From assembly GCF_000399665.1 (NCBI RefSeq), contig NZ_KB976985.1, positions 123,222 through 187,221 on the forward strand: 64,000 bases of DNA, written 5' to 3'. Below are positions 62,631 to 64,000 of this stretch, in pieces (positions within the stretch are counted from its first letter, which is position 1; each line of letters opens with the position of its first letter). Both the position numbers and the translations under genes were made by a program. Origin of the DNA: Acinetobacter calcoaceticus ANC 3811 (GTDB lineage: Bacteria; Pseudomonadota; Gammaproteobacteria; Pseudomonadales; Moraxellaceae). The notes below the pieces were generated by a model that was not told where the DNA came from, ran no database searches, and saw nothing but the letters and a program-made list of their open reading frames with translations.

Positions 62631-64000
62631 TTAGATCTTACCGTGACATTGCTTATATTTTAGTCCTGAACCACATGGGCATGGCGCATTACGGCTTTCT
62701 GGAACAGGGAAAGCTTGCTGACCGTCAGACTCGTTCATGGTTTCTTGAGAAAGTGTAACCTCACCTGTTAAACCATCTACATCATCATGTTCAAAAGAAA
62801 GCTTCATTGATTCAGCTTGCTGCTGCTGTTGAGCTTCCATTTCTGCAAGTTCTTCTGGTGTTGGGATATGTACACGAGACAAATCAGTCACAACATCAGT
62901 TTTAATAATGCTCAACATATTTACAAACAGGTTGAAAGCTTCTTTCTTGTATTCCTGTTCAGGGTTCTTTTGCGCATAGCCACGTAAATGGATACCTTGA
63001 CGCAAATAATCCATTGCAGCTAAGTGATCTTTCCAATGGCGATCAAGAGAGTTTAAAACAAAGTGACGTTCAAGCATTGCTGCTGATTCATCACCCATTT
63101 GAGCGCGGCGCTGACGATAACGCTCAATCACTTCATCACTGATTCGCTCAACTAAACCTTCTTCATCTAGACGGCGATCTTGGTCTAACCATTCTTGAAT
63201 TGGAAGCTCAATACCCAAATCAATACGTAAAGCGTTTTCTAAACCTTCAACATCCCACTGGTCATGAATTGACTCTGGTGGAATAAAGTTAGTAATCACG
63301 CCTTTCATCACTTCATGATGCATTTCTTCAACGTATTCTTTTAAAGTATTTTCAGCTAACACTTCATCACGTTGTGAATAAATGATCTTACGTTGTTCAT
63401 TATTCACATCATCGTATTTCAATAAGTTTTTACGAATATCAAAGTTACGCGCTTCAACTTTACGCTGAGCATTCTCAATTGAACGACTCACCATTTTGTG
63501 TTCAATCGCTTCATTTTCTTGGAGACCCATTGCACGCATCATTCCGACTACGCGGTCACCTGCGAAAATACGCATAAGGTCATCTTCAAGAGACAAATAG
63601 AAACGAGAAACACCAGGGTCACCTTGACGGCCCGCACGACCACGTAACTGGTTATCAATACGGCGTGATTCATGGCGTTCAGAACCAATGATGTGCAAAC
63701 CACCTGATTTCAACACATCTTCGTGGTCTTGTTCCCATTGTGCTTTCAGCTGTGCTTCATCTTCAGCCGTATGATTTTCAATTTTGGCAAGCTTCGCTTT
63801 CCAGTTACCACCCAAGATAATGTCAGTACCACGACCAGCCATGTTGGTTGCAATCGTGACTGCATTCGGGCTACCCGCTTGAGCAATAATGTCAGCTTCA
63901 CGCTCATGTTGCTTTGCATTCAACACTTCGTGATGAATACCAGCTTGCATTAACTTAGAAGATAAAATTTCACTGGCTTCAATGGTCGCTGTACCAATCA
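62631..64000 (-). CDS. secA: Preprotein translocase ATPase SecA (3' part, runs off the window)
   Basis: This is the C-terminal 456 residues of SecA, the motor that drives Sec-dependent export. The frame stays open to the right edge ([15 protein letters not shown] precedes the first internal Met), so the gene start lies outside. Seen are the second DEAD motor half ([38 protein letters not shown]), the helical scaffold ([20 protein letters not shown]) and the C-terminal zinc tail ([18 protein letters not shown]) that binds SecB. A strong terminator follows. Confidence 0.97.
   Translation of the reverse strand, partial: IGTATIEASEILSSKLMQAGIHHEVLNAKQHEREADIIAQAGSPNAVTIATNMAGRGTDIILGGNWKAKLAKIENHTAEDEAQLKAQWEQDHEDVLKSGGLHIIGSERHESRRIDNQLRGRAGRQGDPGVSRFYLSLEDDLMRIFAGDRVVGMMRAMGLQENEAIEHKMVSRSIENAQRKVEARNFDIRKNLLKYDDVNNEQRKIIYSQRDEVLAENTLKEYVEEMHHEVMKGVITNFIPPESIHDQWDVEGLENALRIDLGIELPIQEWLDQDRRLDEEGLVERISDEVIERYRQRRAQMGDESAAMLERHFVLNSLDRHWKDHLAAMDYLRQGIHLRGYAQKNPEQEYKKEAFNLFVNMLSIIKTDVVTDLSRVHIPTPEELAEMEAQQQQQAESMKLSFEHDDVDGLTGEVTLSQETMNESDGQQAFPVPESRNAPCPCGSGLKYKQCHGKI

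Overview
The window is chromosomal DNA of an AT-rich gammaproteobacterium. It almost certainly comes from the Acinetobacter calcoaceticus-baumannii complex. The membrane quinoprotein glucose dehydrogenase, OmpA, and the combination of PilGHIJ-ChpA, ferredoxin-type CysI and MscL all look like Acinetobacter proteins known from memory. I cannot settle the species. No IS element, prophage, plasmid gene or CRISPR array was seen. This is core genome, with a few locally odd spots.

Layout. 1-360: a tRNA operon on the minus strand (two identical tRNA-Asp, one tRNA-Val) with its promoter. 0.5-5 kb: a cytoplasmic YkuD-fold peptidoglycan enzyme, a DUF454 membrane protein with duplicated terminators, a DUF1853 protein, an entericidin-like lipoprotein, dapE, and an AT-rich alpha/beta hydrolase. 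5.4-14 kb: the twitching/surface-sensing chemosensory operon pilG-pilH-pilI-pilJ-chpA-(chpC-like), read leftwards. 14.3-19.2 kb: a coiled-coil exported protein and a two-gene RND efflux pump. 19.3-25.8 kb: proS, small conserved proteins (YegP, YjdM, DUF488, SRPBCC), ygfZ, a DsbC-like protein and a Sel1-repeat protein. 25.8-32.9 kb: an AEC transporter, an Old Yellow Enzyme and a PqqU/YncD-type TonB receptor, then DNA glycosylases Aag and MutM, PpiC, a GGCT-fold protein and MscL. 33-39 kb: typA, an NCS2 permease, rsmC and lysP. 39.0-40.7 kb: the RNA ligase gene rtcB, preceded by a small structured transcription unit and followed by a 52-residue basic protein. 40.8-46.8 kb: ompA, a prepilin-like protein, a thiolase, a VOC protein, DUF934 and cysI. 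46.9-50.8 kb: gcd and oprB. 50.9-56.8 kb: a CaiB-type CoA transferase/racemase, an AraC regulator and a fadA-fadB-type beta-oxidation pair. 57-64 kb: a Met/His-rich membrane protein, a patatin, GNAT and methyltransferase proteins, hemolysin III, an MFS transporter, a secreted hypothetical protein, and the 3' part of secA, which runs off the right edge.

How parts work together. The Pil-Chp proteins form one signalling array that controls type IV pili. Gcd with OprB makes a periplasmic sugar-oxidation module. A receptor closely resembling the E. coli PQQ receptor lies about 17 kb away, so cofactor capture and cofactor use may be linked. CysI and DUF934 act in sulfite reduction. FadA/FadB-like enzymes and the neighbouring CoA transferase point to fatty or branched acyl-CoA breakdown. 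The strongest candidate for something undescribed is the rtcB leader (about 39095-39324). It has a promoter-like sequence, a nine-codon ORF with a near-perfect Shine-Dalgarno, several strong hairpins, a terminator, and a segment able to pair either upstream or with the rtcB 5' untranslated region.
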